NCBI GenBank assembly: GCA_039545355.1
Contig: BCJJ01000001.1
Coordinates: 2,354,570 to 2,418,569, forward strand
DNA from: Trichosporon coremiiforme
Taxonomy: Eukaryota; Basidiomycota; Tremellomycetes; Trichosporonales; Trichosporonaceae
Reading direction: 5' to 3'
Length of the DNA stretch: 64,000 nt
Below are positions 1-13,224 of this stretch, piece by piece (position 1 is the first letter of the stretch; each line of letters starts with the position of its first letter). Under the pieces are notes generated by a model. That model did no database searches, had not been told where the DNA came from, and saw nothing but the letters and a program-made list of their open reading frames with translations. A program made the translations under genes and the position numbers.

Positions 1-275
1 TCTTATCTCACGTGAATGAGACGGTGAGAGGATCACATAAAGGTTTACTGGTGGCTGCCACTTGCCATGCCATGGCTGGAACGAGGCTGACGGACGGTAT
101 GATGGCGCCGAAGGAAGAGATCTGTGCACAAAACGCACAATGGATGCCCCAGCAAGATGAAGCTGTTGCCACCAACATGTTGCCTTTCACTGACCTGCAG
201 TTCACGATCACTGGTCGGCGACAATAAACCGGGACGACACATCTCGAAACACGCTACAGAATCTCACCAACTGTC

Positions 276-988
276 ATGACCGGAGTATCAGCTGAGGAGG
301 TGACCCAGCACCCAAAGTGGACGGGAGGTGACTTCGAGATCGTTTCAGGCGACAACGTCAAGTTCTGCGTGCCTTCGCTTCTCCTGCTGTCGATCTCGTG
401 AGCCCCGCGTTGTTCGGCAGCACTCTGACACCGCACAGCGAGGTCTTCCGCCACATGACCGAAACCGGCTCCGGCGTCAAACACATCCAAATCGATGAGA
501 CGGCAGCAACGATCGAGCTGTTCCTCGAGTTCGTGTCGACGGGGAAAGTGACCTTCATCACGAAGGGCGAACCAATCTGCTACGACAGGCCGTTGAATCT
601 GGTGCGCTTCGTGAACAAGCTTGATTGTGAAGTCACGCTTCAACACCTCAAGAACTTCGCTCACGTGTCGGTCACCGGAAAGGACAACAACTACATGCGC
701 ATGCTGCTCGCAATGCATCTCAACCTACCCCGAGTCGTAGCCGAACTCATCCAAGACCGACCAGGGATGTTCAACTGGCTACATCCCATTGACCACCGGC
801 GACCAGTCGACAGGCTGATGAGCCAGTTATCATTCGACATCTTCCAGCGCATCCCGTACCAGTACCTCTGGGCGCTGAACGCGGCGGGGCTGCACCTCCA
901 TGATCAGCGGGACCCCGACTACGTCCACGACCGTGCGCCGGCAGAGCGTTTCCTTTGGTTCATGCGGGAGTGTCTGTTTATCGAGTGA
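276..988 (+). CDS. BTB/POZ-like domain protein (intact family copy)
   Basis: Two exons, 276-397 and 439-988, joined by a 41-nt intron (398-438, donor GTGAGC, acceptor CACAG), give 223 residues. The start fits the BTB pattern: a short leader, then a GGDFEIVS-type first strand and a hydrophobic VPSLLLLSIS helix, after which the splice restores SEVFRHM. This corresponds to the 'SKVFRDM' segment of the paralogue at 16.9-17.4 kb. The C-terminal part carries a family-specific block (LLAMHLNLP, GMFNWLHP, FQRIPYQYLWAL). Such proteins usually mediate dimerisation or cullin-3 recruitment, but here only the fold is suggested. It is the only copy of four in this window that keeps both the N-terminal exon and the C-terminal YLWAL block. 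The BTB assignment rests on pattern recognition, not on an alignment. Confidence 0.6.
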
Positions 989-2725
989 GCAGTTGAGGGT
1001 GTTTGCAAACGCAGAGAGTGCGAGGATCACAACGTCGGACTATCCAAGGGAGTCTGCTCGTCAACAGGAAGGACCTGGTCTGGTAATCTGCAGAACCCCG
1101 CGGGTATGGACCTCAACTTTGGCGCGGCCGGAGCGGCCGGAACACGAGCGGAGAAGCGAAGATCGACAACCCACGTCGCCTCCGGGGAATCTCACCCAGC
1201 CCTGGGCGGCGACGTCCACTGTGCGATATGTGGAATGCAGAGCGACTTCCCCTACTATCGGCGCTTACATTACGTCAGCTCTAATCGTCAAGTCAGACCA
1301 CTGCATCAAGAGGGGCGCGACGGGCCCTGGTCGCGGTCGTTCGTTGCTTCCTCTTAGATTTAATGGCCTGCAAGGAGCTGAACGTCATATTATTTTGTTT
1401 AGATATATGCTGCTGATGTAAAGATCATTGGGATAAGCGTCGTTTGAACTCGTCCTGACAAGGCACCAGTGGCGCCCGAAGCTTCGAAACGACGCTGCAA
1501 ACTACATGCTCTGTCCTGTTATCCGCTGCGGAGTGTTCTCGGACTCTCTCGGACCCGTTGCCGCCGGCCGTTACAGGCCGTGACGACTTCTCCGAGAGTA
1601 TCGGGCAAGCCGTGGTGGGCAGTGTGCTTGCTCAGCGCGTCGCCGTCGTGTAACTGCCCATCTGCGATCTCGATGGTGTCGAGTTCGCAGACAAAACCCG
1701 CGTTTGTCGCGCAATCCCTGCGGTAACCTTGTAGGTGCCTCAGGACCCGACTTATCAGAGGTCTAAATATAATCGGACAACCCCGAAAGCCGCTACTCTG
1801 CGGCGAAGACGCAAAGAGGAGAGCGCTAAGTGCCGCCAATGCCGCCTCTGTTCGTCCACCATCGCGGAGCATGCCCACCTTCTGTGGCCACGTCGAATTC
1901 CAGCGGCACGGTGCCTGTGACGCCTGCCCTTTCTTGGCTCAGCTTCCCGCACACCACCTGACTGCAAGCCGCCGCACTCGCACACCACCTGGGACCAGGT
2001 GGGCCTCGAAGCGAAGGCACAGCTCCCACACCTGGCTTGCATGAGGCTAAATCGAGCATGCCAAGAAACGCTAGCTGGGTGTGGGCAGGGTCAATCTGCG
2101 TACGCCAGTGTCACCTGCCTCCTACAGAATGACTTCACTCGTCCAACTCGCCCGTCGCGCCCGTTCCAGACACCTGCGGCCCTTACCCAAGCTCCTGCGA
2201 TGTCCGTGGCGCTCGCGGCTGCGCCGGGTTTCGGGGCAGCTTTGGTACGCTTGTCGATGCGAGGCATTTTGTGGAATCACGGAGTCGCAGGCGCAGGAAT
2301 CGCCACTTAGGAGCCGAGCACTCCCTGGCCCCCACTTCGTCTCGCCTGTTCTGCGCCGTCGTCGTGTAATTCAAACGTGGCCCTACGTTACCAATGCCGC
2401 CTCTTGCCGCCTCCAAGATGGGCAAGGCGGAGAACCCGGGATGGCGCGCGCTCCACGGGGTCGTTCCTGGGACCCCGCGCGTTGTCCCTACACCCCCGTG
2501 CGTCTGGGGAGGTCTCCGTTAGTTGCTCTTGGGGTGCAGAAGGTGGAGGGGAGTTCTTCGATCTCTGACGGGATTGGAAACACCGAGATCAACACGGCAC
2601 GCACCGACGCACAGAGAGTGTGACGGTATGAAGGGGCTGCAGGTCTTTATAAGCTGGCTCGACTGCGGGCAACTTCTGGCCCCCACGTCTCTCCGCCCAC
2701 CACTACCACTGGACACACCACAGCC
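989..2725. other. Intergenic, no gene recognised; 3' end is a promoter
   Basis: I see no coding region with splice support here. The many short open frames on both strands overlap each other and have no recognisable motifs. A TATA-like TTTATAAG at 2646-2653 lies about 73 nt before the permease start and is probably its core promoter. Confidence 0.5.
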
Positions 2726-4628
2726 ATGTCCGACTCTGAGAAGGGATATGCGGACTCGCACGTCGAGCACCCCACGCCGCACCCCGGTCACGGCTCCATC
2801 GGGGGCAACCTTACACAGCAGCTGAAAACCTGGCACTCGAATCGCGAGGACCGCTCTATTCTCATGTCCATCCCGCCATGGCCGACACGGACGCGCGCCC
2901 ACGACCTGCCCTCGAACCCCTTCATGATCCTCCGTAACATGTCTTTCCTGTCTTACTGCTCGTTCTTCACCGGCTTCCTCTGTTGGTTCTGCGATGGTCT
3001 TGACTACTTTTCGGTGAGTCTCGCGCACCGTGGATACCAGAAGTTTTTCGGTACCACCTCGTATCCACTGCCACTATTCCTGCTCCATCTTCGGTCGTGA
3101 TCTGTGCAAGGGCGCATACCTCGCGTCGGCCTGGACCTTGGAGCGTCGCGTCGATCTAATCTGGATTCTCGTATCGCTCTCGACGCGCGTAGATGGTGCA
3201 CCTCCACCCGCTCCACTCGACAAAGTTAAACTGCTTGCTGCCGCCCACTGCCGCCGCGTATCGCCGCCTCGCTAACGATTACAGGTCCCCATCACGCTGT
3301 CCCAGCTCATTGAGGCATTCGACAAGGAAGACAAGGACATCACCTGGGTTCTAACCGTAACTACGCTGGCGCGACCAGTCGGTGCCATCGTGTTCGGTAT
3401 CCTGGGTGACCGCTACGGACGACGATGGACGCTCGGCATCAACATGTCCTTGATCTGTGTGTTCGAGCTTGGATCCGGATTCGCGCAAACATACGAGCAG
3501 TTCCTGGCCATCCGCTGCGTCTTCGGCATGATCATGGGCGGAACCTGGCCCCTTGCCGTCGCTACTGGTCTCGAGACGATTCCGATCGAGGCCCGCGGCT
3601 TTGCGTCCGGTATCATCCAGCAGGGCTACACGATCGGCAACCTGATCGCCGCCGTGCTGGGCATGTCAGTCGCCCAGACGTCGCAGTACACCTGGCGCAC
3701 GCTGTACTTCTTCGGAGCGGGATTCTCCTGCCTCGCCGCCATTTGCCGCTTCGCCCTCCCCGAGAGCGAGCAGTTCAAGCTTGCAAACCAGCAGCGCAAG
3801 GAGTCTGGCGTTTCGGGCAAGGAGGCGTCGAAACACTTCTGGCACGAACTCGTCGCGATGGTGCGCACAAACTGGCTCAGGTGCATCTGGTGCATCTTCT
3901 TCTGTGCCGCGTTCTGTTTCCTCGCCCACGGCTCTCAGGACATGTACGCCCGGTACCTCCAGAAGTCGAAGGGTCTCGGCCCCAAGCCCTCCAACACCAT
4001 CGTCATCATTAGTAACTGCGGCGCCGTCGCGGGCGGTATCATCAGCGGCAACATGAGTCAATACCTCGGTCGTCGGTTCGCCATCTGCGTCTCGATCCTG
4101 TACACCGCGTGCTGGATCCCGCTCTGGATCCTGCCCGACAGCTTTGCTGGTCTCGCGGCGGGCGGTTTCTTTCTCCAGTCCGGCGTGCAGGCTGCCTGGG
4201 GCATTGTACCCGTGTACCTGTCCGAGTGCTCTCCCCCCGCCTTCCGCTCGCTCTTCATGGGTCTCTTCTACCAGTTCGGAAACATGGCCTCCGGTTCGGC
4301 GGGGCAGATCGAGGCTGTCGCCGCGCACGCCAACCCGCTCATGAAGAATGGCAAGCCCGTGCTCGACTCGAAGGGCGCCGTGCTCCCCGACTACGCCAAG
4401 ATCCAGGGCATGTTTGTCGGCATTATCCTCGCCATTGCGCTCGTGTGCACGATCCTTGGTCCCGAGGCGGACAGCTCCCACTTCGAGCAGAGCAAGGTCG
4501 CGTACATGGAGGGAGCGGGCGAGATGGACGCGCGTGAGTTGGTTGAGCACGAGGAGAAACACGGCGCGACCACCCACGTCGAGAACGTCGACCTCGAAAA
4601 GGTCCGTAGCAAGAGCAGCGTTTACTAG
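2726..4628 (+). CDS. Jen1-like MFS monocarboxylate/proton symporter
   Basis: Exons 2726-3013 and 3285-4628 give 543 residues. The 271-nt intron (GTGAGT ... CTAACGATTACAG) is long for this window. The protein has a soluble N-terminus, then MFS helices with the loop 2-3 motif GDRYGRRW, a WPLAVATG helix and a long central loop. The second half contains HGSQDMYARYL, which keeps the H-x-S-Q-D core of the Jen1 carboxylate-permease signature, although the flanking Asn and Thr of that signature are replaced. Family knowledge suggests uptake of lactate, pyruvate or a related short acid across the plasma membrane. The C-terminal tail is acidic and cytosolic. Substrate cannot be read from the sequence; a sialate-type symporter is an alternative. 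An upstream TATA-like box supports the start. Confidence 0.8.
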
Positions 4629-5865
4629 AGAGTTGAAGCATAAGTTGTTAGAAACATAGGTACCGGGAACGAGGTAGGCTCCGTCAGTAGTATGAACATT
4701 CAAGTGTAATCGCGCGGCGTGGTGCAGGTGGCAGTGAGCGAGCGTGGACTGTGGAAGGTCGGCAGCGGTGGACATTGCAGCGTGGCTTTCGAAGTAGGTG
4801 AGCTGCTGTAGCCGAGTGTTGGGATCGCGAGTCGTTCATGCGGTGATCTCCAAAGCTATCGTGAATGTTGCGATAGAGAGGACAGCCTAGCACTCCCACG
4901 CGAACCTCGATTACGATCGGTAGAAGTAATCGGGTCCCAAGCGTCGGCAGAACAAGCTGGCCGCCGCACGTTCGTCCTGACCTCCTTTGTCCTCTGCTCT
5001 CCACGCTCATCCCTGACAGAGGTTCTACCTGTTGCGCAGTCGTCTGACTTCCCCGCACGAGGTGATAGACGAGAGGGGGAGACGTCGGTGCAGGGCGAGC
5101 GGCGTCTGGATCTGGATCTGGATCTGAGCAAGTGTCGGTGTATTCTCCTCTCAGGGCTGGGAAATCAACCGTCCAGCTCGTCGGCAGAAGCTGCAGCATT
5201 CTACGCGTCGCGATTCGCGCGTCGGTGCTGGAGACATTGCCGCTTCAGCCATGTACTGCCGTGCCGGTGCCGGCGCATTGTCTTCGCTGTGGTGCACCAT
5301 CGTACGAACAAACACGAGCACATGGTCTGAAGTGCCGCTCGGCAGATCTGAGTGCGGCACAGGCAGCAGAGGCGGTACTCGAAAATCCGCGACTTCTACC
5401 GTGGGAACAGTCGTTCCCTGCAACAGCACTCGGCTAATCCTCCGACCGCTGCTCACCAATGCATGGGCCCTTGACTGTCCCCTTGGAGATCTGGCTGCGC
5501 AGGACCCATTGCCAAGCTACGGTGCCGCCCGCCGTCGAGCGTACGTCCTCGTTCGCGATCAGAAGGGCGGTGCTCGTCGCCGTTTACCAGTTCTTCACCG
5601 TTTGCTAAGCGCTGGTTACTGACTGCTGATAGGCCCGCTTGGGCGCTGGGCCCGCTTACTCCCGCAACTGGGCTAGCCGGGAGCACTAGGGCTTTGCAGG
5701 CGGAATCTTTTTCCTCAGCTTCCCGATGAATAGGATGCATCGACGACGTGCATGACCATAACTGCACCCAAGACGCACTGACCTCGACCAACATCGACTT
5801 CAACAAGCCAAGGCCGTAACGGCCACGAACCTCATCGTCACGCGCACCTCCGAAAGGCAGGCAGA
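4629..5865. other. Intergenic, nothing recognised
   Basis: No supported gene. Overlapping open frames on the minus strand are antisense shadows of GC-rich sequence. The only local structure is a short GATCTG hexamer run near 5106-5129 (about four units). Confidence 0.4.
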
Positions 5866-7750
5866 ATGGCCAGTGCGGTGAGCCATGTGCCCAACAACGC
5901 CGCGGCGTGGTGGTTCCGCGACCCCGGCCTTAGGCGGTTGAGTCTGGGTATACTTGTCGGCTTCCTTTCGAGCGTGAACTATGGTGAGTCCGAGTCCGAG
6001 TGCGAGCGAAGCGAGCATGAGACAATGCAGAAACAGCATGCAGGCGAGCACGACAGTGGCACTGGCGCCATCTCTGGACTAGCGGTATCGCGTAAACAGT
6101 CGTCTCGGTGATCGTGTGATCGCCGCGCTATGGCCTGCGCTACGACGCGGGCTGCGATCTGGTCGCGTGCGTACTTGGGTAATGCATGCGTAGAGCACGC
6201 ACACTCCGCACCACGGGGTTCTTATCAGATAGCACTGCGGCGATCAGCTCTTCGGCGATCACTCAGGTCACCGCGTCCCCTCCAAACCAGCTCTGATCTG
6301 CGTGTGGACGAATGGCTGACGTCAAGGCTACGACTCGGCGCTTATTAACGGTCTCCTCGCGAACAAGGTCTTCCTCCATTCCCTCGGTATGACCTCAACG
6401 TCGCACATTGGCGTCGTCGTTGCCGGCTTAGCTCTTGGGTCCATCCCCGCCCTCTTCCCGGCCTCGTACATCTCGGACCTGTTCGGGCGGCGTATCTGCC
6501 TCGCGTGCGCCTTCACCGTCATGATCGCCGGCACGCTCGTGCAGACCTTCACCCTGGGGGGATGGAAGATGTTTGCCGGCCGGTTCGTGCTCGGATTCGG
6601 CGCCGGATTCGCGCAGGTCTCGGGACCAGCGTACTGTGCCGAAATCGCGCATCCCCGCAATCGGAGCCAGGTCGCGGCACTCGTGAATACGTGCTACTAC
6701 GTCGGCGCCATCGTCGCGGCGTGGACGACGTTTGGCGCGACGTACATGACCCGAGCGGGGAACTGGAGCTGGAAATTGTGCACTCTGTTGCAGCTCGCTA
6801 TCCCCGTGCTTTGCTTGGGACTGCTGCCGTTCGTGCCTGAGAGTCCCCGCTGGCTCGTGTCAAAGGGGCGGGAAGAGGATGCACTGCGAATGTTGGCCAA
6901 GTACCATGCCAACGGGGACGAGGACGACCAGCTGGTGCGGTTTGAGATGGACCAGATCCGCGCCGCGATTCGACAAGAGCGACGCGCGAGGCAGACGAGC
7001 TGGACGGCGTTCCTCAAGACCCGCGGAAATCGACATAGGCTGCTCATTGTCATCCTGACGGCCATATTCAGCCAGTGGGTCGGCAACGGCCCAATCTCCT
7101 ATTATCTCGTCCTGATCCTCAAGTCTGTGGGCGTCACTTCCCCTCCGGCGCAAACGGCATTCAACGGTGGGCTGCAGGTCTGGAACTGGATCGCGGCCGT
7201 CTCTGGAGCGCTTCTCTGCGAACGACTCGGAAGACGCACATTGTTCCTCACAAGTTGCGCGGGCATGTGCGCCTGCTATGCCATTATCACGGCCTGTTCT
7301 GCAGCGTACACGGACCATGCCAACGAGGCCGCGGGCAAGGTCGTGCTCGCGTTCCTCTACGTCTACTTCGGGTTCTACGACATGGCGTTCAACGGCCTGA
7401 CGCTCGCGTACCCGCTCGAAATTCTCCCCTATCAACTTAGGAGCAAGGGCATGGCGATCCTGTTCTTCTTCATGATGGCCGCGGGATTCTTCAACGCGTA
7501 CGTGAACCCGATCGCGATGGAGGCGATCGGGTGGCGGTACTACCTCGTTTATATTGGGGTGCAGGTGTTTGCGTTTGGAGCTATCTACTTCCTCTTTCCC
7601 GAGACCAAGGGACATACGCTGGAAGAGGTGGCTTATCTTTTCGACAGGCGGGACGGGGCGCCTCTACCGCTGGACACGCCGGTGATTGAGAAGGACAGAG
7701 AGGACGGGCGGAGTAGTTCCAGCAGAGAACTGAGGAAGGAGGGGTTGTAA
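5866..7750 (+). CDS. MFS sugar porter (lactose permease/hexose transporter type)
   Basis: Exons 5866-5983 and 6327-7750 give 513 residues, the usual size for fungal sugar porters. Splicing joins VNYG to YDSALINGLL, rebuilding the GYDS...NG motif of helix 1 that is diagnostic of the family. Later motifs are SDLFGRR (loop 2-3), PESPRWLVSKGR at the end of helix 6, CERLGRR in loop 8-9 and the C-terminal PETKGHTLEEVAYLFD. The 343-nt intron is much longer than the 31-50 nt norm here and could hide a further exon or regulatory element. The ending resembles Lac12-like permeases, so a disaccharide or hexose is likely, but specificity is inference. The product is expected in the plasma membrane. Confidence 0.88.
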
Positions 7751-8817
7751 TTTTTTGTTTGTTTTTGTTCTAAAGTTCATAGTATTTCGATGCAGTGCGA
7801 CTGCCTAATCTATCCAAGCCCAACCACCCAAGACGCAGGCTGCACTGTTGCATGGCAATGAGCCGATAGATAACGAGACAGACTATCATCGGCCCGATTC
7901 CTACCTCTCTTCACGATGCTCACGGTGTCGATACGATCCACTGGAATCGGCCCAGGAACCCATGGTGCCGGAACCTGAGAACGGACCTGAGACGCATAAT
8001 CCTCGGGAAAACAGTCAAGGGAATCGTTCCTCGCACCCATCTCTAGTTCTACCGTTCCTCGACCGAGCCCCTTGCTCCCCCTTGCTTCCCCCTTTACCCT
8101 CCTGCGATGCCTTGGGTTCCCTTCGTGAGGGGTCGGCTGTTTCTCTCCTCCAAAGGAGGTATGCGCCATGCGCTCCATGCGCGCCATGCGGGCAGTTCTG
8201 TGCGGGCGACCAGTAGCGTCGTAGCGTGGGGGCGGGGTATGGTGTGCGGAGACGGTTGGCCCCGTCCCGTTCTAACTTGGGCATCATGTGGGTCTATGTG
8301 GGTCTGGCCCTCGTGTCTCTCGTCTCCCTGTTGTCGTAGGTCAAGTAGCACCTACCCCGTACTCTGTTCGGAGTGCGGGCCGATGCATCGGTAGATTCTA
8401 TTGTGCCCCGAGCCGCGTCCCTCACGTCCCCCTTTCTCACCCAGCCCTCGGTCCAGTCCACGCTGCAGGCCACGCTGCACGGCCCAGAACGCGGAGTACA
8501 TAAGCCCAAAGACCCCGCCCACGCGCTCGCTGCCCGGCTCATATCACGTACTTCACATAGTGTCTACTACTTCTACAACAAAAAAACCCGTGTTTTTGGG
8601 AAATACTCTCTTGGGATCACTGAAGATACTGGTCTAACCTTACACTCTAGTCTATCGCCACGACGTCGACTTGTTCCATCACTCAAGCTCGACTCGCGAC
8701 ACGCTCACTTTTCGGTCTGTTAAACGTCGCGGCTCGCTCGACTCACGAGACGCTCGCGATCGCCACGCTCGGGCTGCGTTCAAGCAAGCACTCGCTACGC
8801 TTGTGCTCACGGCTCGC
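7751..8817. other. Intergenic between convergent genes, nothing recognised
   Basis: This region lies between the 3' ends of the sugar porter and the minus-strand Zn2Cys6 factor, so it should hold both terminators. No coding region with splice or motif support was found. A TATA-like ACATAAGC near 8500 is followed by no convincing reading frame. Confidence 0.4.
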
Positions 8818-11254
8818 TTACCCCAACGTCACCGGGAACATCCAGTTCCAGTCCTGCGTCGGGTCGGGCACCATGTCGTTGAACAGCAGGGGCGCATTCG
8901 AGTTGGACGTCGCCGACCATCCGCCAGAAAGCAACTGATTCAGTTGCATCATCTGATGTCAGTCACGGTACGTTGAAGAGGTAACTTACAATGTCGTTCT
9001 GGCTCTCCTGGGCACCGGCGCAGAGACGCTCAAAGGCCGCCCCGAGACGGCTGTACAGCCTCTTGTTGTAGGAGAGCGCGTGGTCCGCGATCAGGTGCTC
9101 GGGAAGCGTCTCAAAGGCGCTCGTAACGTCCTTGCACAGCCGCTCGATGCGCGCCAGGTCCTCGACGCGGAACGCGTTGCGCGCCGCCCACATCAACGTG
9201 CCCATGCCCGAGAGCATGGTGCACGACATGTCGGACCAGTAGATTGGCTCGCCGCCCGCCACGATGTCGCGGATCACGACACCGATCTCCTCCGCCAGGC
9301 CGAGCACGTCCTCCGTCGAGATCGCGCCGTACTTGAGTCCGCCGACTTGCATCTTCAGCACCATCGTCTTGCCCAGCACGCCGGACAGGAGGCGGTACAC
9401 GCCCCGAAGGTTGGGACTGCGCATCCAGTCGTCGATGGCGGAGCTGATCACGGTAAGGCCGACGACGCCGTCGTAGTCGGTGTGGATTCTCGGATCGTCT
9501 GCTGGCGGGGGATACGGGTAGAGGGACGCAAGGCCACGAAGACTGTGCGGTTAGCTAAGCGACTCTGGAACACAGCTTACTCGTTCATGAAGGCCTTGAA
9601 GTAGTCGCCCGCGACGTCGAGGTGTCGGTGTTGTTCGGCCCACGCCCGCAGGCCGGGGCCGTCGGGGATGATCGATCCGCTCATGAACGGTAATCGGAAC
9701 ATGCCCGAATACGACCACTCCATGCCGAAGGCGTCTAAAATTAGTTTCCGTCCGGTACAGCACAACTCACTGTATATCGTTCGCTCAACGTCGACCGCCG
9801 CTCTCTCCTGCTCTTCGGACGCAAACGTCCGAGGCTCGTTCGGCCACTCCACACGCATCTGCTGGATAAGACGGACAGCCGTGCCAAGCTTGACGTAGGC
9901 TGTCCGGTCCTTCGGCTTCTTCCAGTACACGAGCGCAAGCAGAGCCTGCACAAGCGGGATGGTGGCGGCACCGATTCGCAACATACGGCCGATAACCGTC
10001 TCTGCGAGGTCGAAGCACTGCTCGGATAGTTCCGGGCGCATGAACCGACATGTCGCGTACATGACCGCATTAAACAGGACAGGCGAAGCGCGTACTCGCT
10101 CATACGTGTGGTAGTACGGGTCGAAGATGTGTGAACTCGGGCTTACGCGGTCCTCGAATCTGGGTGATCAGTTACGCGACTCGCATTTTTAACTCACTGC
10201 TTGAAGAGGGCGCGGGCTTCGAGTTCCGAGAAAAGACCTGTGTTGACCGGGTCGGGATAGTGGACGACGGGGGGGCCGACGCGGGGCGCAGCAGCCGAGT
10301 CGTTTGGTCGGTCGTTCTCCACAGACTGTCGCCTGCTTTCGGTGTCAAGCGCCGGCTCCAGAACATTCTCAAGTGTCACGTTACGATCCGCACTCGGCGA
10401 CGGGCCAAGAGCGAGAGTGAATGGACGGAACGGTGCGGCGGGGGAAGGCGCTTGGCGATGACTGGCGACTGGGTCGTACGCCCTCGAGGAGGGCTGTGAC
10501 GAGGCTGGGCCCGAGACAACGGTCTCGGCCGAGGGATGGTCCCAGTACGCTGGCGGCGGCGGTGCTGATGGGTGCTGGGGATGTTGAGGAGGGTGATTGG
10601 GGTGAACCGAGTGGCTCGGGGGGTTTTGTTGGTTCTCGTGACCCGGGTGACTGGGGATGGGATGCGGAGGGTGATTCGGAGGGCTGATGTTGTTGTGATT
10701 CGGCGGGCCGTGCATCGGCTTCATGTCATCTGTTTCGTGATCAGTAAATGTTAGTTGCACAGCGTACTCACAAGGGACATCGTGGTGAGAAGGAAGATGC
10801 GGCGGTGGTCCATGGTTGTTGTTGTCTACTCGTTGCCGGACAACGCGCTGGTCTGCAGAGCCTGTCGAGCTGTTGGACGGCGGACCGGCGTTCGGGTCGG
10901 CATTGCGCTTGCGCCCTTTTGGCGGACTGGACTCGATCAGCATTGAGCGTCGTTCATGTACTCACCCTCTCTTGGCCCTGTAGTACTGGCAGTCAAGATT
11001 CAGCCTCGCACATCTTGAACACCGCGATTCCGGCGGCGCCGTTGCACTCTCCGGTAAACAGCGAGTCTGAGATTGTCAGCTTGGAAGAGCCATCAGTTGG
11101 CAGCACATACCTTGAGGGCTCTGCAGATGGTGCACCTGTTACAGTCAGTCTAATTCTCGAGGGAAGACACTCACGCTGTTCTTGGGCGGGGAATGCGCTG
11201 ACGGTGCTGGTTGTTGTGGCGTGAAGATTCGGCCGGCGACGAGTCGCTGTCCAT
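8818..11254 (-). CDS. Zn2Cys6 transcription factor with fungal-specific middle homology region (nine exons)
   Basis: Minus-strand exons 11175-11254, 11111-11135, 10966-11066, 10772-10926, 10198-10729, 9771-10159, 9581-9734, 8990-9542 and 8818-8952 total 2124 nt, or 707 residues. The zinc cluster is split across exons 2 and 3: Cys28, 31 and 38 (CTICRALKTRC), then Cys51, 54 and 61 (CSRCARLNLDC), spacing 2-6-12-2-6. Next come basic PPKGRKR, a long His/Pro/Ser region, and the regulatory domain with ERTIYNAFGMEW. All introns are 36-44 nt. Introns 10730-10771 and 9735-9770 are multiples of three without stops, so their retention would stay in frame. An upstream in-frame ATG at 11401 would add 49 Ser/Pro-rich residues. 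It shares its exon structure around the zinc cluster with the 23.3-kb factor. The target pathway is unknown. Confidence 0.85.
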
Positions 11255-13224
11255 GCTTCTCGGAGTGATGCTTGAGATTTGGTTTGGTTGAATGGTTGTA
11301 GAATTCGATTGGGGGGGTGGTCGGGGTGTAGTCGGTGGAAGGGGTGTCGAACAGTCGAGTGATCGAGGAATGGGTAATGTGATATAGAGAGGGGATGTCA
11401 AGTGATAATGTTGAAGGGGTTGATGAGATTCTTGATGTCGGTGTGTCGGGGTATGATTTAATCATCCCGGAATGAGGTCGGTCGGTCGGTCTGTCAGTAG
11501 TCGGCGGAAAAAGATCCGGGGTCCTGCGCGATTCCTCGATTCCTGTGTGGGCGGGCGGAGGTGAGCGGCTTGTGCCTGGATGCGGAAGCCAAGCCTGTAC
11601 ACTGCTTCGTGGCTGCAGTGGCCGGTCGCCGCCGGGCTGGAGCGGAGTGTGCTGACACATGGACGATGCTGCGGCGATAGGGCTTGCTCCGATGCATGGG
11701 GGAAGGAGTATGGAGGCTGCTCCGCGACATTGAATGAGTGAGAGTGCGGCTTGTTGCGGGGTTTGGTTGTGGGCGTAGAATGCTCTGTAGTGGGGTCGGA
11801 CGCCGTTTCACGGGAAGCATCGAGCACCCCGTTGGCTGCTGGCTGGAATGCTCTCTCTCGCGTTGCACGCCGCTGCGTCATTCCTGGTTCCTCGACCCTC
11901 TCTCGATCAGACGACACACCCCCCTCGCTTAGAACGCCGAGTCCCGTCTGCTCCTCCTCCATGCCTTCTCTCTCGACCGAACCGCTGTCTACTGACTGCT
12001 CTGCACCTTCCCCTCCCCGCGCCCATCCGCTTCAACTTTTTCCAAGTTCATCCAGATGCATAAACTTGGCCGCAATGCTTGGCCTCGCATTCAGCTGACT
12101 CCTAGGCACACTCAATGCACTTCCTGCCAAGCAAATCCAATCCCTTCTTGCCCGCAGATCCCGCATGCGCGTCTCTTCGGCATCATGCTTCACGCTTGAT
12201 GCAGAGGCGCAAGGCGGTGCTGTGCTGAGACAGATCTCGCTCTCGACCGTGGCATAAGGATCGCCGTGATCGAGGGCGGCCGAGATGCCTCGACGATCAC
12301 TGCGCACATCGTCCATGTGCCCCGCTCGGCCCTCCTCGTGTCCAGTGTCTACTGAGCAGGCAACCAGTGTCTGGTGCAGCCAAGTCGTCACCACCTCGTT
12401 GCCCATGCCTCAACACAGTGTCGCTACCAAACCCGGCAACGTGCAACGCCTCGTTCCTCGTAGGGCACTGCTGACCATCACTCCTGTCTGGGATCTCGGG
12501 GTATCCGCAATGTTCCTCGATCCTCGTGTTGCATTCCCTGACGGAATCCGTTGGTGATCTGCAGGAACGCCGTCCGGAAACAGGTACACGGCGACCGGTA
12601 GTTCTTCGCCATCTCCGCGCCGAGCTCCGAGTTATCTGTTATCAGCTACATCGCTTAGCAGTGAGGGGAGTTAGGTCGCAGTTACCGCCTCTCCTTGCAT
12701 CTCCGACCATTCACCCAAACCATTCATCCCAATCTGGTGGCGGTGGAGGGGCGCACCCCGACCTGCTCCGGCCCTCCGCGGGTCTCCGAACGTGGCCGCT
12801 CACATGGCCGCCGGTCTGCCTTGACTCCGCCAAGCATCTACAGGGTCAGCCATCAGCCATGTGATCTCCCTGCTCCCCCTGTTTGTCGCCTAGATCTCGA
12901 AGCTGACTGCGATGCATGCATTCATCAGTTCTGGCGACTCTGATCCTCGTGGTGGTGGAGGCTGATGAACTTGTCTGGCGAAGGGCGGGATTATTTTCTC
13001 TGAACGCTAGTGGCTTTAATCCCATGAGACCACGTGGCTTCCCATACCGTCACACCAAACAAGTCAGTCGCGGTCAAAGACAACAACAACAATCGTCTTC
13101 CTCATCTATCCATCTCCTCTCTCTACGCCCTCTACGTTACGACTCTAACACACCCTCTTACCATACCCAAGTTGCCTGATCATCGAAAACATTCTGAACT
13201 ACCCATCCTGAAAGTAGCGCCACC
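11255..13224. other. Long divergent intergenic region
   Basis: This separates two divergently transcribed genes (Zn2Cys6 factor left, Cep57-domain protein right) and should carry both promoters and leaders. The right end is a pyrimidine- and CAA-rich stretch (about 13080-13224) typical of a 5' leader, ending in the strong start context GCCACCATGG. No additional gene was recognised. Confidence 0.45.

Noticed and set aside
3666..4775. A 369-residue minus-strand frame
   Set aside because: Antisense to the Jen1-like permease, without recognisable motifs.
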